A stretch of 64,000 nt of DNA from Chlorella sorokiniana (lineage: Eukaryota > Chlorophyta > Trebouxiophyceae > Chlorellales > Chlorellaceae), in NCBI GenBank assembly GCA_025917655.1, contig CP084613.1:1612001-1676000 (forward strand), written 5' to 3'. The translations under genes were made by a program, and so were the position numbers. Positions 46,346 to 56,963 of the stretch are shown here, piece by piece. The notes under the pieces were generated by a model. The model was not told where the DNA came from and searched no databases. It was given only the letters and a program-made list of their open reading frames with translations. Within the stretch, counting starts at the first letter, position 1, and each line of letters begins with the position of its first letter.

Positions 46346-49300
46346 TCACATGTGCCGCTGCGCCTCCTCCAGGTGCTTCACCAGCGTCGCCTGCGGCAGA
46401 GGCCCGTGCAGGTGCGACCACGGCAGCACTGGAGGCGGGAGGCGGAAGCAGCGGCACGTGAGAGCGGGGCAATGGCGTCAGCACCGCAGCAGGGGAGGGG
46501 TGGCGGGGTCTGAAGGGCTCCGCGCAGCAGGCCCAAGCCCTGCCAGCTTCCCCGCACCTGTTCCTGCGGGGTCGTAGCGGGCCGAGGTGTAGTGCTCCAT
46601 GGGTGGCAGCTCGCCCTGCGGCGGCGTGACAAGCAGGGGGTGCAGCACATGGGGTGGGGCCCAGCCAGCGTGCTCCGCCACGCACTTGTCGTGGCGGCTG
46701 ATGTGCACACACCGCGAGGCTGCAGGCAAGCTGCTGGCCGCCTCCGCATTCACCACCCGCCTTCCGCAACCCCTCCTTACTGCACGTTGCCCCCATCACC
46801 CAACCCCGGCCCGCTGCCCACCTGCAGCTCCTTGAAGGCTCGGCGGAAGCTGCCCAGGCTGTCTCCGTACTGCCGCACCAGCAGCAGCAGGCGGGTGAGG
46901 CGGCGGTCCCCGCGCGACAGCAGCGCCTGCACCACGCTCCACTTGTAGCTCTCGGGCGGAAGTCCACCCCCTCCCTGCCCAGCGTGCGCTCCAGCCGCTT
47001 CAGGCGGCGGTCGCCATCCGCGCTGACCCCGTACCACTGGAAGGGGGTGTGGGCCTTGGGCACAAAGGTGGAGCAGCCCAGGGTCAGCCTGCGTGTGTGT
47101 GTGTGTGGGGGCACAGCCGCATGCGTTCAGATGGCAGCCGCTCCCGGCGCAGCCGGCCACGCTGCGGGTGGGCGGCGGTCGCTGCACTGCGCGCCTGCGC
47201 GCCGCCCTGCCCTGGTCTTGAGCCCCACCTCAGCTTAGGCGCCGCCTTGCGCAGCTGCTGCATCATGTGTATGGTGGCGTCCACATCTGCGGGGCTGGGG
47301 CATGCGGAGAGGTCAGGCGGGCGCTGGCAGCAGCGGTCGCTGGCCACAGGCGAGGGCGGCAGCGGAGCCTCAGGGCCCACCTTCCTCCTGCTCCCCCGGC
47401 ACTCCCACCATGCCATACAGCTTCAGACCCTCCAGGCCCCCTCCTGCACGCAAAAGGGGGGGAGGGGGATCAGGGCTGGTCCCCAGCAGCACGCTGCACG
47501 CATGCATGGGGCCCAGCCGTGCACTCCCGCCGGGCAAGCACCCCGCCAGATGCATCCCGCTGCCCAGCGCCCCGCCTGCTGTTCCCACCCGCTTTCACCT
47601 GGGCATTCTGCGCGCACTGCACAATCTCCTCTGTTGCCAGCTTCTTGTTCACTATGTTGCGCACCCGTTGGCTGCCGCTCTCCACTGCCACCGTCAGCGA
47701 GCGCGTGCCCCGCCCACTCAGCGCCGCCGCCAGCTCTGGCGTCACTGTGTTGGTGCGCACAGAGGCAATGCTGCGGGGAGCGCAGCAGAAGGCGGGCGCG
47801 CAGGCTGGGGGGCAGTGCAGTGCGGCAGGCATGGGTGGACTGGCTGGGAGCAGGGCCCGAGCTGATCAGCAGGCGGCTGCGTTGGCGGGCGGCTGCCAGC
47901 CCTGCTGGCGCGTGCCTGAGGCGCACGTGGTCCCGCTCCGGCCGTGTCAGCCAGCGCAGAAGCTCCGGGAACTCGGGGTGCTGCGTGACAGAAGCCCCCA
48001 GCAGGCCCAGCCGGTCTGTGACGGCCAGGCCGCGCTGCAAGGGGGGAAAGGGGGCCGTGCCAGCACGATGCCCCCAGCATGCGTCGTGTCAGCATCACCA
48101 GCGGCTGGGGTGTGCACGATGAGGTGGGCATGCGCTCGTCACTATGCGGCAGCGCGGGGCGGGCCGGCCTGCGCGCACCTCCAGGGTGGGTATGAGGCTG
48201 CCCTCCAGGGGCGCGGAGCGGAAGGGCAGGGTGAGGTACGAGGCGAGGCAGAAGCGGCACATCTCGGGGCAGGAGCGAACCACCTCGGCCATGAAGATGC
48301 CCTCCCAGGCCATGCGCTTGGACACAACTGCAGGGGGCAGCGGGTGGGTGCGCGTAGCGACGGTTACATGGGCAGAGGTGGCGGGAAAGGTTGCAAACAG
48401 GGCTGGCGTTGCGAGGGCTGCTGCAGTGTGCTGAGCAGGGGCAGCTGGGTGGCAGCTGACGTCCAACTGCAGCTGGACCATGCGGGGAGCCACGCCCGCG
48501 CCCCTCCCCACCCACCCGTGCTGCTGGCAAGGGTGTTGCCGCGGTACGTCTGCTTCTGCACGACGACGGGGACGCTCGGGTGCATGGGAGCGATGCTGGT
48601 GATGGGCCCTGTGGCAGATTCATACTCCACGCGGTACAGCTGCAGTACGGTTGCGTGAAAGGTGGAGTTGGGAGTTGGCAGGGCGCACAGTCGGGCAGCG
48701 GCCGCATTCGTGAAGTTCACAACGTGGGCGGGGACACGGCAGCCTGGCACCGCATCCCGCAGCTGCTACTGGGCAGCGAGGAGGTGCGCCGCTCGGCGGG
48801 CGGGCCTCACCTGCGGCACGTACACCCCGGCACTTGCGCCAGCTCCAGCAGCAGCTGCCGGCGGCTGCCCGGCGCCCCCGCGACGGCCCCCAGCTCCCGC
48901 TTGGCCGCCAGCAGCCGGTCTGTGAAGGCGGCCAGCAGCTCCTCCCCGTCCCCAGCAGCACCACATCCAGCCAAGCGGAGTAGGGCTCGGGGTTTGCTGT
49001 GAGCACAGGGCCGCCCCCAAACACCAGCGGGTGCTCCTCGCCGCGCTCCTCCGCCGCCAGCGGGATGCCCAGCTGCTCAAGCATGCTGCAGCAGGGCAAC
49101 GCGCGCCAGCAGGGCCTGATCAGCCGACTGGCCGACCACCTTCACCGCAGCCGAGGGACGCGGCTGTGTCAGCCAGGGTCGCGCCCCGCCCCGCCCTGTG
49201 GGCAGGTGCCCCCACCCCCACCATCCCCCACCCCAGCAGGTTGGCGTAGTCCAGCTCCCAGGCAAAGGAGAAGCCCAGCAGGTCGGGGCTGGGGGCAGCG

Positions 49301-49882
49301 GGTCGTGAGCGTCAGTGAAGTAGCGGTGCACTGCCCGGGGGGGGTAGAAAAAGACAAATCTCACACTGACTCCGTCAAATGCAACAGGTGTGAAGGCGGG
49401 TGCTTCTTTGCCCTCAGAAAGCAGGCGGCGGCTGCCTCCGGGCGGATCCCTGGCCCCACCAGACACATCTGGCCGCGTCTCGAAGAATGCCCAGACCAGC
49501 TGGTAACCCAGGCTGGTGATGCCCACCGCATATTCGTTCGGGTAGGCATACAGCACCTGCAAGGGGAGGAGCGCAGGCTGAGGGGCGGGGTGGCTGCCGT
49601 GGCCTGCCGACAAGGCAGCGCCCCACCGCTATCCCTCACCTGGAGAGCGCCGCGGGCAGCGGGCACGGGGTCGAAGCACAGAATCTCGTCCGCCTTGCAC
49701 TCTGCCATGTGCAGCGTCTTGCTGCGTGGCGCTTGCACTGCCGCTTGCTGCTTCTGCTGCTTCGCCTTGCCGCCGCCGCCGCGCTGGCTTTTGCCGCCGC
49801 CGCCGCTGCCGCGCTTGGCCGCGGCCACCACAAGCGAGCAGCGGCGCTCGGGCAGCGCTGCCTTGCAATGCGTTGAGGTCAT
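46346..49882 (-). CDS. B12-binding-like radical SAM protein, plastid-targeted
   Basis: Radical SAM enzyme of the type with an N-terminal B12-binding-like domain, best known from cyanobacteria and other bacteria; the reaction is unknown. The N-terminus MTSTHCKAALPERRCSLVVA then AAKRGSGGGGKSQRGG looks like a plastid transit peptide. N-domain: LYAYPNEYAVGITSLGYQLV, RYFTDAHDPLP, LGIPLAAEERGEEHPLVFGG and NPEPYSAWLDVVLLG. Radical SAM core: VVRSCPEMCRFCLASYLTLP, a C-x3-C-x2-C cluster site near 48250-48275, then SIASVRTNTVTPELAAALSG, GTRSLTVAVESGSQRVRNIV, GLEGLKLYGMVGVPGE, LTLGCSTFVPKAHTPFQWYG and YKWSVVQALLSRGDRRLTRL. It ends VLPWSHLHGPLPQATLVKHL with TGA at 46346-46348. Introns have C/CA-rich acceptors. 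Confidence 0.85.
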
Positions 49883-50127
49883 GCAGGACAACTTGGCTGC
49901 TAAATAAAGCCCGTCCTTGTGTCCCTCCGCGCCATGCCAAACTCTCCGCGCCCTGCTCGCAAGCTTTTGTGCAGAGGCTTGTTATTTTCGCAGGTCAACC
50001 GGTAGCGACTTCGAAAATATGAGCAGCTAGGCGATGTCTGCCCGCAATGTTCACATCCACCTCGCCACCCGCGTCCCGCCAACCACCAGAGCGCTCTTCC
50101 TGGGATGCAAACGAGCAATCATCACAA

Positions 50128-53100
50128 TCACATGCCAGCCTCAGGCGGCTCTGCAGCTGCTTGCAGAAATGAAGACAGCAGGGCGGACTGCTTGCCACTC
50201 TTCCCGCCTGCCAAGCCGTCCGCCGCACGCTTCTTGCCGCTCCCCCTCGCCCACTGGAGGAGCGCTTTGTGCCGTTGCGCCCGCCACGCCCACTGCGCCG
50301 CGATCCTCTGCCTTGTCCACCAGATCGTCCGCCGCCGCGTCCACCACCGCGCCCTGCACTGCCCGTAAACAGATTCCTGAACTTGTCTGCCTGCTGGCGC
50401 GCCCGCTCCTGCTCGTGCCCCCGCTCATGCGCCTGCACCGCGTGTGGCGGCCATTGGGGAGGGTTACGCATCTGTCGCCCGCCCGCCCGCACCTCAGACA
50501 CCCTGAACCACAGCCATGCGGGGCAGCCGCGCCCGGTCTCACCTCGAACAGCGTTTCCCGCACCAGCCACCCGCACTGGGGGCACTCGAGGATGTCCTCC
50601 CCGGGCAGCAGGCGGGAGCGCGGGGTGGGCTCGTAGGCGGGGTCCCACTCCTCGGGGTCGGACCAGTCCTCCCCGAACTGATGCCGTCCTCCTCCTCATC
50701 CTCATCAACACCCGCCCCCTGCGACTCCCTGCCAGCGGCGCCGCTCTGCTGCTGCTGCTGCTGCTGCTGGGCCGCGGCACATGCGTCGTCCGCTTGCGGC
50801 GAGGGCTGGCGCGACACGAATTGGAGGATGGAGGGCGCGGCCGCCCGCGCCTGGCCCTGCGGGCGGCAGGCCCCACCTGCGCCTTGCTGGCGTCGCAGGC
50901 CTCGCACCAGAACACGGTCTTGGGGTTGGTGGCGGCGCAGGCGGAGCAGGTCCAGGTGGGGGCTGGGGGGCTGCAGCCGCCGCTGCGCCCTCCTGGGCCC
51001 CCTCAGCACCAGCAGCCTGCACCCCGACGGCGGCCGCGCCTGCCCCACCAGCTGCACCTGCTCGCCTGGTGGCCCGCCGCCGCGCCCTCCTACTGCTGGG
51101 GCATGCAGCAACGCCTGCCCAGCTGCAGGGCCCGCCTGCACAGCGCCGTGACAGGCAGTGGGGGCTGGGGCTGGGGCTGGGGCCCGGGCTGGCGGTCATC
51201 ACCCAGGCGGGCCTCCAACCCAGGGGCTGCCATGCCTGCTGCCCCTGCCGCCGTTCCTCGCGGAAGGTGCGCTGCAGCAGCCGCCTCTTGAGGCCCCCCT
51301 CGTCGAGGGCCCGACCCTGGCCTGCGCCGTTTGCCCGGCTGGCGGCCCCCCGCCTCCTGGCACCAGTCTCGCAGCGAGAGCTCCAGGGGTGGGTCTGCGC
51401 CGCCCGCCTCCTCCCCCAGCCCCCAGTCTCGCAGCGACAGCTCCACCAGGTCAGCGTCTGAGCGGGGGAGCCCCAGGCGAGGTCGTCCCACTCCTCCTCC
51501 TCCTCCTCCTGCGGGCAGCCGTGGGCCCAGCACAGCTCCCCCTGGCCACTGCTGCTGGCACCCTGCTGGGCCGCGACGGCGCCGCCCTGGTCCTCCTGCC
51601 TGGCGCGCCCCTGCTCCTGCTGCAGCCTGCCCAGCATCTCTTCTATTGAGAGCTGCAGGCAAGGGAAGGTTGGGGTTCAGGGGTCACATGCTGCGCTGGC
51701 GATGGCCGGCCAGCAGGCGCGGCCCGCGGCTCTCACGCGCCCAGCGCTGCCTGCGCCCCCACCTGCCCGCGTTCGCGGCGCTGCGGCTCCACAAAGCCGC
51801 TGACGCGCAGCCCCATGAGGCGCAGCTCGCAGGGCAGCTGCGGCAGCAGCAGTCGGTGCGCGGCGGCGTAGAGCTCGGGGGCGGTGCTGACGGGGTGCGG
51901 AAGCGTGAAGGCGCGCGTGCGGATCTGCGGCGGGCAGGCGGGGCGCGCCGGGCAGCTGTGCAGCCTCCACGCCACAGCCACATCACGCAGACACGGGCGG
52001 CAGCGCAGCGGGGGGAGGCCAGCGCAGATGGGAGGGCGCAGACGTGGATGCAACTGTTACAAGGTGGGTTCCGCACGCCCACACCTCAAAGGTGGTCAGC
52101 TTGAGCTTGAGGGTGACGGTGCGGCCGCGCAGCCCCTCCCGCGCCATGTCCCGCTCCAGCGCCGCCGCCAGCTCCCGCAGGCGCGCCTCCATGTCAGCGA
52201 GCGCGCTGACGGCGCGGAAGGTGCGCTCCGTGCTGATTCCCTTGCGCGCCACCTCGCCCTCGCCAGGCGGCGCCCGCGACGCGGGCTGCCCAGCCCCAGC
52301 GCCACGTGGGCAAAGAAGTCGCAGGCGGCTGGGGAGAGCAAGGGCTGCGAGGGCGGGGGGTGCAAAGAGCCGGGGTGAGGGGGCTGAGGGGTGGGTCAGG
52401 ACCCGGCTGCCGACAGAGTCAGCGCCGGTGAGGGTCGGGGGACAAGCGTGGACGCCTCGCCACCGTCGCCCCACCCGCCATGCAGCGCATCGGCCGCAGG
52501 CGGGCACCTGCAGCAGTCCGCGCTGCGTGAGCAGGTCGCCGCAGGTGCAGATGCCCAGGGCGCGCAGCACGCGCTGAGACACCTTGCCCACGCCCGACAC
52601 GCTCCTGCGGAGGGAGGGAGCAGCGGTTGGGTGGGGTTGGCGGGTTGGGTGGGGGTATGGGAGGGGAGGCTCCATCCCGTGCCACGCAGCCTGTCCTTGC
52701 AGCGATGGGCTCAGGCTCCCTCATGCATGCCCCCCACCCCCACCCCATCCCACATGCCTGATGGGCAGGTCCCGCATGAACGCCATCACCGCCTCCCGGC
52801 TGGCCTCCACCTGGTGCTGGCCTGGGGGCAGGAGTGGGGGCCGCAGCTGCTTGGTGAGCTGGCGGGCGCTGTGGGCAAGGCTGCAGGGGCTGGCTGGCGG
52901 AGCGCACACCAGGCGAGCCACTGCCAGGCGCCTCAAGCGGGGCTCACCGTCCGGCTTGTTCCTGTCAGAGCAGATCTTGGCCAGCATGCGGTTGGGGGCA
53001 ATGCCCACTGCACCAACACGTAGCGACTCAGGGCAGCGAGGGGTAGGCGGGCGGCTGGGGCCAGCGCTGGGCTCCAAACACACGCGGCACTTGGCTGCAA

Positions 53101-54802
53101 AGAAGCCCTGGCCACGCAGCCCTACCCCAGGGGCGGGGGGCTGCCCCGTGCCCCACATCCCCACAAAGTGTCAGGCACCTGAGCAGGTCAGCCCCGTCTC
53201 CCGCTTCATGCGATCACGAATCTCCTGAGCCACCTGCCACCCTGTCATGCCCCGCGCCGCGCACACGGCGGTCACGTCCAGCGAGGCCTCGTCCAGCGAG
53301 GAGGTGCGCATTTTGGGGTCGTACGCTCGCAGCACGGCGCTGCGCGAGGCAGCGGCGCATGCATGTGTGCGTGTGTGTCTGTGTGCATGCAGGGCTTTGA
53401 AGAGTTCTGGCAAGTTATGGGGCTCGAAGCCTGAAGGTGAAGGCGAGCCTATAGGACTCCACTCCCGGCTCCCTTCCACACTGGCACCCAGGCAGCCCCA
53501 CCCACCGTGTCTCCTCGCTGGCTCCCACGTACTTATCGTGGCTGCCTGCGGCAGGAGGTCGCTGCTGCGGATCACCAAGTGTGCAAGAAAATGATGGAAG
53601 ACAGAAAACATGCAGCCACACAGTGCCTCTTCACAGCAGCGAGCGCCTTGGGCCGCCAGGCTGAGGCACGTGCCTGAGATGAAGATCAGGTTGGGACAGA
53701 GCTTCAGAGCAATAAAGCCGGGCATGGCGCTGCGGCAAGGGAGGGGGCAACATCTGCTGAGAACAAAGGTGCACAGAACCGGCGCCGCAGACTGGCTGGC
53801 CGGCGGCACCAGCCGCTGCCCAGTGTGCCACAGAGGGCTGTCGGGCGCATGGCACGCTTGGAGCAGCACAGCACACCCACCTGCGCACTCCAGTCCTGCG
53901 AGCCACGTAGTTGGCGGTGCTGATCATGCCAATGCCGCCCACGGCAAAGGGTTTGTTGCGCTGCAAGCAGGATGAAGGCCAAGCAGGAGGACAGTCGTAG
54001 CGGCCAATCACGTCGCAACAGTTGGCTTGTTGAGGGCAGCTCCCAGCTGCCTCCACCACCCTCTAGGCCCTCCCCCACCCACACATGAGCACGCACTCAC
54101 CAGCTGCGGGTTGTCGCGCTCCTCCACAGCAGCGAAGAACGCGTCCATGTCCACGTGCAGCCAAGTCCTGAGGCAGGGCGCAAGGCGGCACCCGGACCCC
54201 TTGGGCGCTTGGAAGCGGCGACGCGGCACAGGCACTGCAACTGGCAGCAGGAGGTGCCAGGGAGCAGAGCGCGCGCGGGTCAGCCCACGCCCGGGGCTCA
54301 CCGGGTCAAGTCGCGCGTGGCCTCCAGAGCCGCCAGTCGGGCGTCCATGGAGGCGGTGTGGCGCGCCAAGTCCGCCGAGGTCAGGCTGCGCTGCAGGGCC
54401 AGCAAGCGCTGGATGCGCTGCTGGTGCATGCGCTCCTTGCGCTGCTCGTTGACGTGGTGCGCGCTCCCCTGCAGGGCGGGCCCAGCAGGCGCCCAAGGAG
54501 GTGGTGGGGGCGCGTCAGGCTGCGCTGCGGTCCACCGCTGCTGCCCAGCCAAAGAAGCTTCTGGTCAACCCCAGCCGGCTCACCTTACTGGCTTCGTAAA
54601 CTACGCGCTTGACGTGCTCGGCATCCACTTCCTCCATGCCCGCCTGCAAGCGGGGACTCACCGGGGGCCATGGCACACAAAGCTTTGCGCAAGACCATGT
54701 TGCCAAAGGCTGTTTATGACGATCTACCTTCTTGTTTGTGAAAACGGTTTCATAGTCAACCTGCGAAGGTCCGGCCTCCAGTGGGCCTGCCTGCTGTGCC
54801 AT
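50128..54802 (-). CDS. POLK: DNA polymerase kappa
   Basis: Y-family translesion DNA polymerase. N-clasp: MAQQAGPLEAGPSQVDYETV, GMEEVDAEHVKRVVYEASKV and QQRIQRLLALQRSLTSADLA. Palm and fingers: TWLHVDMDAFFAAVEERDNP (first catalytic Asp), FAVGGIGMISTANYVARR, SAMPGFIALKLCPNLIFISG and RTSSLDEASLDVTAVCAARG (catalytic Asp-Glu). Thumb: VGIAPNRMLAKICSDRNKPD, FMRDLPIR, SVSGVGKVSQRVLRALGICT. Little finger: KGISTERTFRAVSALADMEA, RTVTLKLKLTTFEV, CELRLMGLRVSGF. The C-terminal tail has LSIEEMLGRLQQEQ, a CEACDAS motif, polyglutamine, and ILECPQCGWLVRETLFE followed by AHERGHEQERA, resembling a UBZ-type finger. It ends RAADGLAGGKSGKQSALLSS and FLQAAAEPPEAGM, with a PIP-like SALLSSFL. Stop 50128-50130. The tail frame is uncertain. 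Confidence 0.95.
50747..50769. repeat. CTG/CAG run coding polyglutamine in POLK
   Basis: About eight CTG units on the plus strand, glutamines in the C-terminal tail of polymerase kappa. Confidence 0.75.
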
Positions 54803-55268
54803 CAGGCTTGAGGCGGCACGGCTTGCTATGCACCTGCAACCAGCCAGGGGCGGTGGCTGGAATTGAATGGAGTGGGTAAGGAGCTGGCAAGGTTTGCCGC
54901 ATTACGAGCGCGATGGAAGCGCTTCATATCATTGCAGAGCACCGCAGGAAGCGCGAGCACAGGCTACTGACGCAAGCGATCGCTGTGTGCACAGCGGACG
55001 CGCCCTAGTGTGCCCTCACAGCGCAGAATCCTAGTCGTCACATGCAATCGGTCTGCTTGTAGGTAGCCCGCGTGGTCGGGTGAAGGGGCTCAAGCTGTGC
55101 TTGGCACAGCGCTCACGCCATGCCCGTCAGGTTTCAAGACGTTCTTGGTGAATTTGAGGCTGAACGCACGCTGCAGTTGCATACTACCATGAAGACATCA
55201 ACAAATAGTGTTTCGAAAATCGCCTGACATGTTGCTGATGCTGGGATCAACAAGCCAGGGCGTCTCAG
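54803..55268. other. Spacer upstream of POLK
   Basis: 466 bp between the POLK start and the stop of the DUF924 gene, both on minus. It should hold the POLK promoter and the DUF924 3' untranslated region. I see no gene. Confidence 0.4.
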
Positions 55269-56630
55269 CTACCATTTGGGAATAGCACCCGCAGCCATGC
55301 CACTTGCTTCCTCAGGCGTGTTCTCGCGACCCAGAATAGCATTGCGGTGTGGGAAGCGGCCCCACTTGGCCACCACGTCGCGGTGCGCCGCCGCATACTT
55401 GACGTTCTCCTGCAGAGAGATGGCGGGGGAGGAGGTGGAGGGAATCAGGAGATGGGAGCTCAGCAGGCTGTGCTGGCTCAGTTGCATATACTACAGGAGC
55501 CAGGAAGTCGGCACCAGAGCGTCCGTGTACGCCGCACCTGAGCTTGCTTCGCCATTTCCTGCCATCCCTCCGCCGCGCACTCCGCTGCCAGCTTGGTGAA
55601 CTGTGCCACGCACTCCTGCAGAGGGGCCGCAGCACAAAGCAGACATTCGCACTCGGGTCGATCGATGTGGAACTCGGGCGTTGCACGTGCAACACAGCAG
55701 CCGTGCTCCTTGAATGCATGCATGCTACGATGCGCTCACATCCTGGTCCTCAAGTGCCTCGGAGTGCATGAGTGGCATGAGCACCCACACGCGCTGGATG
55801 GGGACAGCCGCTGCAGGCCGTCAGCCTGCGGATCGCATGTTCATGGGGGCTGAAGAACTGCCCAATGAGGAGGGAGGCAGCGCCATCTGCAAGATGCAGC
55901 GCCGCAAATCCAGCCCCCAAGCAGCCTGCGCGCGCGCCAGCAGGTTCCCCCAAGCTCACCAGCAGCGACTTGCTCCAGGCGAGGGCCTTGGGGTCGGCGG
56001 CGTACATGCGCGCCGTGCCGCGGTACACGTTGCGCGCCAGCTGGTCGCCGATGATGATGCCTGCCAGTGCCTCCAGCGGCTGGCGCTGCCACGCGTCGTA
56101 GTCGCCGCGCAGCAGGGCCTCGCAGTCTGGCTTGAAGCGGGACACAATGTCGGCGTCCACCTCTGGGCCGCCCTGGAACCAAATCCCGCGCTTCTGTGGC
56201 CGCGTGTCATCAGGCGCTGCCGCCTCCCAGCCATCACCAAGCCTGCAAGAGCCATACCAAATGCGGCAATGTGGCAGCAGGCGGGCAGCCCGGCCATCTG
56301 GGGGACGCAGGCGCGCAACCACGGACCGCACCTGCGACTCCTCTGGCACCTGCCCACTCACCAGAAGTCAAGCACGGCCTGAGCCCGTTGGGCCAGCTGA
56401 GATGTCATTGAGGCGGAGGAGGAGTCTGACACAGCCCTGGTGTAGACAGTCGAAGCCCTGGTGGGTGCGTCTAGGGTTCCAGCAGAGCGGCGGAGGCCTG
56501 GTGCCCCCTTCTCTGGGCAGTCCAAGGAGATGGGGCGGCTGAAGCCAGCGTTCGGGATCACCAAAAATGTTCGGAAGAACGACTGGGAGGCTGCAGGGCG
56601 ACACAGAGCGACCAGAGGTCTCAAGGCCAT
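55269..56630 (-). CDS. DUF924 family protein, organelle-targeted
   Basis: Helical protein of the DUF924 family (TPR-like fold), of unknown biochemical role, common in bacteria and algae. The ATG at 56628-56630 gives MALRPLVALCRPAASQSFFR, then an Arg/Ser/Ala-rich stretch that looks like an organelle transit peptide, before the mature start MTSQLAQRAQAVLDFW. Core: KRGIWFQGGPEVDADIVSRF, KPDCEALLRGDYDAWQRQPL, EALAGIIIGDQLARNVYRGT, ARMYAADPKALAWSKSLLVS, FFSPHEHAIRRL, then ECVAQFTKLAAECAAEGWQE, ENVKYAAAHRDVVAKWGRFP and HRNAILGRENTPEEASG, ending AAGAIPKW. The QLARNVYRGTARMYA and GRFPHRNAILGR blocks are diagnostic. Confidence 0.87.
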
Positions 56631-56963
56631 GCCAAACCCGAGATCAGGTGCTGTGAAGTTGGGGAGGGACTTGATCTGACGCTCGTGACTACAAAAATAC
56701 AAAGCACGGGCCCATTCCGCTGTCATAGGTGCACATAACGGAATTTTTCCTTGGAAGAAACTCCACCAAGGTCGGGTAAAACTGTGGGCATGACACGGCC
56801 TGGAAGCGCTGTCCCGTGCAAGCACATCGTACACTCAGCCCTCATCTCGTCGTTTTTTTCCAGAGCTGCACTCTGTCCAGCGATCGCCATCTCTCCCACC
56901 AGCAAGACTGGGTGGGCGCCCCGAGTGCCAACGCGGCCCAGCGGGCGCGAGGCATCCACACTT
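56631..56963. promoter_or_regulatory. Divergent promoter region, DUF924 / starch-binding SPP fusion
   Basis: 333 bp between opposite start codons; contains the CG-poor stretch GTTTTTTTCC near 56850. No named element. Confidence 0.4.
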
